Source of the DNA: Megaleporinus macrocephalus
Lineage: Eukaryota > Chordata > Actinopteri > Characiformes > Anostomidae
Assembly: GCA_021613375.1 (NCBI GenBank)
Contig: CM038708.1
Location: 24,943,518-25,007,517, forward strand
DNA length: 64,000 bases
Direction of reading: 5' to 3'
Position 1 is the stretch's first letter, and every line of letters starts with the position of its first letter. A model generated the notes under the pieces. That model did not search any database and was not told where the DNA came from. It saw only the letters and a program-made list of their open reading frames with translations. The translations under genes and the position numbers were made by a program. Below, one piece after another: positions 59,936 to 64,000 of the stretch.

Positions 59936-60004
59936 AGCCCCTCTGCTCCCACTTTACACTGATAGGATGATGTCTAGTTTTGTTCATTGGATGATTTAAA
60001 CATG

Positions 60005-61319
60005 TTTATTCTACGATTATTGTAAACGACCAAGGAGAGAATTGATGATACAGTTAAAAATTAACGCAGAACATCGATTTTTAAAGGTTCTGATACTGTA
60101 ACTCTTATTCAGTAGTAGCTCCCTTCCCCATTACAGAGGCACTACATTCCTTCAAACTGTGTTTAATCCTATTTTATATTATGAGTTTGGTCATGATGTG
60201 GTCAAACTGCTGCATTAGCTTCACTGTGAAGATGGTTGCTTTAGGAATCTTCTCCTGTGTATGTGCTTCTATATCCCTTCATGAAAATTCATTGTAAGCT
60301 TTAGGGCTTCATTGCCGCATGGGGATGGAAAAAGCACTAGCTATTAATAAAGTAGAATATGCGATGGCCTGTAGCCAGATTTGGGCCTGCAAGCTTTAGC
60401 ATTGCATTTGTGGAACAGTAATGAAGGTATTGTCAGCCATTATCTGGTGTATTTTTAGCCTGTTATTGGCAGTTAAATAATGCATTTCAATAATTTATGG
60501 TCTTGTGCTCTTCAAGGCAAAGAACTTACTTAAATCCATAACTGGCTTCAGAATGAAGGCCAGGACTCTTACTTTGCATAGGCAGCCTTCATACTCCTTC
60601 CTGAGTGGCTGTTAAATTCAAATTATTATTGCCTTATTTTTCATGTTAGAAAACATTCTCTCTGTTTCAACTGTACTAAAATTCAAATCAGCATAAGCTT
60701 ATTAAACAGTGGTGTTGTGTTCACGGGGCTTGGCAGTGAAAGGTAGAGTGACTCGCTAGAGAAATGCACTCAGTACTGAACAGTACAGGCGCTGGACAAA
60801 TCCTGCTGACCTCCATCAACATTGTTTTAACAGTGTGGCAAAAAACACATTTAACTGTTAAATTTGGAGGAGATACTGAAACTTGGGAGAAATTTGAGAG
60901 ACAAACAAGAGTTTGTGTGTACATTAAGTTGTTTGACTTGTAATTAATTCCTATGTTAAGCTGGATTAGCTTTGTATAAACTGTGTTACAGATATTCAGG
61001 TTTTCAAATGGGAATTCTTTTATTTCCAGTCATTCATACTTGTGAGGAGGTGAATTTTAGTCATTATTATTTATTTATTTTCGTTCTTGTGTTCAATTTC
61101 ATTCAATTAAGTTGGTAAAGGAATGGAGCCAAACTAACTGTCTATGCTAATAGTTATATATTATATATAGTTATTTGTTAAGTTTTTTGGTACCCAAATA
61201 GTTTGGTGACCTGCTGCTTTTGGACATCTACTGAGTTGTTTGTTTTGCTTTAACGAGTCATTTAAAAAAATGGCAGTACTGGACAGTGCTGAAGCACATA
61301 ACACATAAAAATTATCCAC
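60005..61319 (+). other. Arrestin intron 1, seventh part
   Basis: AT-rich, no exon or named repeat recognised. Confidence 0.4.
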
Positions 61320-61845
61320 TTTTGCATCACTCACTACAGACTTGTGATGCACTACGACTGCTGTTGGAAGCAAAGAGTTTGCACTGGGAGCTTCATGAAA
61401 TTGGTTTCCAAGCTGGATAACAGAGGTGGATAATGGATTGGGGCTGTTGTTTAGGATTTGGGTCCCAGTGAAGAGTAATTAATGCTACAGCATACAAACA
61501 CATACGTTGCATGCCAACAAGAAGGCTCTTTGCTGTGCGAGGTCCAGGAACTCTCGCGGCCCGCACAGAGCCCTGTCCTCAACCCGGTTGAGCACGTTTG
61601 GGATGAATTGCGAGCCAGACCTTCTCATCCAACATCAGCGCCCGATCTCACAGATGTTCTCTTGACTGATTGGGTGCAAAAACGTTGTGGAAAACCCTCC
61701 CAGAGGAGTGGAGGCTGGTCTCGGCACGAAGGGGCAAGTCCATATCAGTGTAGATGATTTTGAAATGGGGCGTCCAACAAGCTCACATAGGTGTGATTGT
61801 CAGATGTCCACATACATTTGTCCATGTATTATACATGTGTACATA
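61320..61845 (+). mobile_element. Tc1/mariner relic, 3' part with transposase remnant
   Basis: Contains GGGAGCTTCATGAAATTGGT (also in the 28.5-kb relic), then a readable transposase end: PAQSPVLNPVEHVWDEL, with the glutamate context of the Tc1 DDE catalytic triad, followed by DLTDVLLTDWVQ. It ends with the family terminus GTCCACATACATTTGTCCAT. Internal deletions and shifts make it inactive. Confidence 0.78.
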
Positions 61846-61992
61846 CAGCACTTTCAGAAAGTATTTAAACCCTTTTACCATTGGTGAACTTCAATCCTTA
61901 TTTCAAAGAAAAACACTTTTAGTTACAGGAGTCTTTGTTTGGTGTCTGGGGCAGTTTTTCTTATAGTACTGTCAGTGAGCTTGAGTTTATTG

Positions 61993-62452
61993 CAGGGGTG
62001 TCACAATACCAGTATTTTGATTTTGATACCGATACCAAATGTAGTATCGCGATTTTTGATACCAAAACGATACTCGGAAGAATGCAATGCAAGCAACGCC
62101 TATTATCTCTGAGCCAATCACAAAAAGGCATTCTGCTGTGCAGTGTGAAGACATGAGCCTGTTTTGTCCACAAGACGTCCACAGCGGGCTACTGCTTTCT
62201 CGCTGCTACAGCTGGCTTGCGTGTATCGCTCAAGTGAGTTGAATTAGTTTGTGTGATTCGATTCACTTATTCAGAATACTGATTCAGTCACTGAAGGCGG
62301 CCACACACCGGGCAGTGAATGTTATAAACAGGAGCTCCAGTAGTTACTGGGCTATGTACAATATTGAAAGCATAGAACGCTAAAGCATCGAATTGTTGGT
62401 GACGCTGCAGTATTGAAAAAGCATTGAATGTCCGGTGCATCGTGCAACTCTA
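61993..62452 (+). mobile_element. hAT-type MITE family D
   Basis: Begins CAGGGGTGTCACAATACCAG and ends GTGCAACTCTA. Perfect 8-bp target duplication GTTTATTG at 61985-61992 and 62453-62460. No transposase frame. Confidence 0.85.
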
Positions 62453-62460
62453 GTTTATTG

Positions 62461-63619
62461 ATGGACTCATAAACTCAGAAGTGCATGAACATCAAGTCAG
62501 AGCAGATACAGATACATGTTGCATACAGAGCTGCAGAAGTCTGTGAAGAAATTGCTGCCGCTGTGTCAAATAGACAGTTATAGTCTTGGAGCAGTCTGTT
62601 TCAAATAAATGCCACTTTACATTCTGTTTGCTAACACAGGGAGTCACACGAAGCCAGCGTGAACTAATGATGTGATGACGTTCCTGATATATTCACTTCC
62701 AATCTCTCTTTAAATCCGAGATCATATTAAAGTAGTTAAAGACGAAAGGGCCTGCGCATGCATACCTTACTGCTGTGCAGTAATGCAGATGGTGACTGAT
62801 TGACATACACCATGCATGCTATTACACCACCACTTGCACACGCATGAATATAAACACGTCGTTTCTGACGCATGGACTGTTCTCAGCCCTAAAGGAACTG
62901 AAGTAGATGTTCCTCAGTCAGCAGTTATTAACGGCCTGAGCGTCGAGAAGTGTTTAAAGAAAGGCCTCAGCTTCCCTTAAACACTCTCTGTGTGTGCGTG
63001 TGCAAGTGCATGCATCTGTGCAGCGGAGTTCATGATTGTGCGACGCCTGTAGTGAAGTTTCGGTCATTTTCTGTAATCAGTTGTGGTAAGAGGAGAGCAG
63101 CTGTGCCCGTGTGAACGTGAGGTTATGATTGTGGCTTGGCGAGCGCTGCTAGTGAGCCACTAACTAGAACAGTGTGTCAGACACTTTAGGCTTGATCTAG
63201 AATTAGCTTGTTTGCTCACGTTCAGTCAGCGGCAATCCAGATCTCCTTAATACTTAATGTGAACTAATCGTGTGTGTGTGTGTGTGTGGGGCTCCAGTTG
63301 CTCAGAAAGCTCAGACTTCTCAGTACTGACGCAGTACATAATCTACTGAAATAATGGTCAGAATTCAGTGGGAGATTTTATTATTAAGTTTTGGCTGCAG
63401 CTGAACGAAGATATGAAGATAAGAAGAGAACAGAACTGAAACACGTGTACACTGATCCTCTCAGCAAAACTTGGGTTTTATTACTGTACTGTGTGTTTGT
63501 AGTATATTGTTGTTATTGTTGCTGTTTATATGCTTCTTATTTTCATGTTGCTTTACGTTCTCGCTGATGTTATGTTACTATGTGCATTTATTTATATATT
63601 TTATACATGTCTTTGAGCT
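62461..63619 (+). other. Arrestin intron 1, last part
   Basis: No exon recognised. It has a (GT)n tract at about 63271-63288. Confidence 0.4.
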
Positions 63620-63995
63620 TACGGCTGTGTATTGGCAGGAACCTGGCAAATCAATACATATCATGATACAGCGGTCACAATTCAGTGTATTGTGATATAT
63701 CGCGATACTGCTAGCTAAGTGATGTATTGTGATTTTTCAAATCATACTATTAAAACATATCACTATGTGAACAGGTTTAACAATGCTTACAATAGCACTG
63801 CGCCCTTGTGCTGCTTGTTAATGTTGGAGTGGAGCTGAAAATGGATTACAACACTGCCATCTTGTGGTCAGAAGTTTAAACACAACACACACTGATTCAC
63901 TGTCTGCCAAGAATCTGTGTATCGTTACTGTGTTTTTGAAAATCGATACTGTATCACATACATAATATCCCAATATTTATTTTCTTACACCCCTA
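63620..63995 (+). mobile_element. hAT-type MITE family C, full-length copy at window end
   Basis: Runs from TACGGCTGTGTATTGGCAGG to ACACCCCTA. The left flank is TTTGAGCT; the window ends after TTTGA on the right, the first five bases of the same duplication. Confidence 0.85.
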
Positions 63996-64000
63996 TTTGA

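Larger units (their letters stand above)
58820..60000 (+). repeat. Dispersed repeat R, copy 2, with nested insertions
   Basis: Matches copy 1 at about 58820-58925, 59340-59430 and 59930-59985. The segments between carry about 360 bases of extra sequence, a family F repeat and, inside that, a family C MITE. Confidence 0.6.

Noticed and set aside
62948..62985. Possible arrestin exon 2 (GTGTTTAAAGAAAGGCCTCAG)
   Set aside because: The frame reads VFKER and continues unlike arrestin, and no donor follows at the expected place.

Overview
This is nuclear DNA of a ray-finned fish, probably an otophysan teleost. The evidence is intron-split vertebrate genes with GT-AG junctions, CpG-rich promoters, and a dense load of teleost-type repeats: tRNA-derived SINEs, Tc1 relics, hAT-type MITEs with 8-bp target duplications, L2/RTE-like LINE tails and long (TA)n or (GT)n tracts. 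Nothing prokaryotic or organellar is visible.

Three protein-coding genes are supported. (1) A CD99-family gene, most likely cd99l2, lies on the minus strand from 9760 down past the left edge. Five coding exons are visible: a signal-peptide exon and four short phase 1-1 exons. The exons for the membrane segment and cytoplasmic tail are off the window. (2) hmgb3 lies complete on the plus strand. It has a TATA/CCAAT/GC-box promoter near 21.5-21.66 kb, a non-coding exon 1, and four coding exons (23903-26730) encoding 221 residues: HMG box A, HMG box B, an unusual Met/Gly-rich linker and a 25-residue acidic tail. (3) A CpG-island promoter near 32.4 kb leads into a first coding exon (32750-32772) reading MGDKAGTR, the start expected of a beta-arrestin, most like arrb2. 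No further arrestin exon was recognised, so 32.8-64 kb is interpreted as its long first intron. The cd99l2-hmgb3 neighbourhood is also found on human Xq28; the arrestin neighbour is not part of that human block.

Layout: 0-10 kb, cd99l2 exons and promoter; 10-21.4 kb, intergenic, with a decayed LTR retrotransposon (11.05-12.46 kb), a 35-copy 65-bp minisatellite (14.0-16.3 kb) and a SINE cluster (20.2-20.9 kb); 21.5-27.7 kb, hmgb3; 28-32 kb, intergenic with Tc1 and LINE relics; 32.4-64 kb, arrestin promoter, exon 1 and intron. The intron holds at least eight copies of one hAT-type MITE family, three other hAT-like families, a BED-finger transposase fragment, a 1.8-kb TG-rich minisatellite and a MITE-associated segmental duplication.

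I did not find a new multi-gene system. The most notable items are the TG minisatellite inside a transcribed intron, the higher-order structure of the 65-bp array, the duplication at 45/47 kb whose target-site duplications do not match, and the HMGB3 linker.
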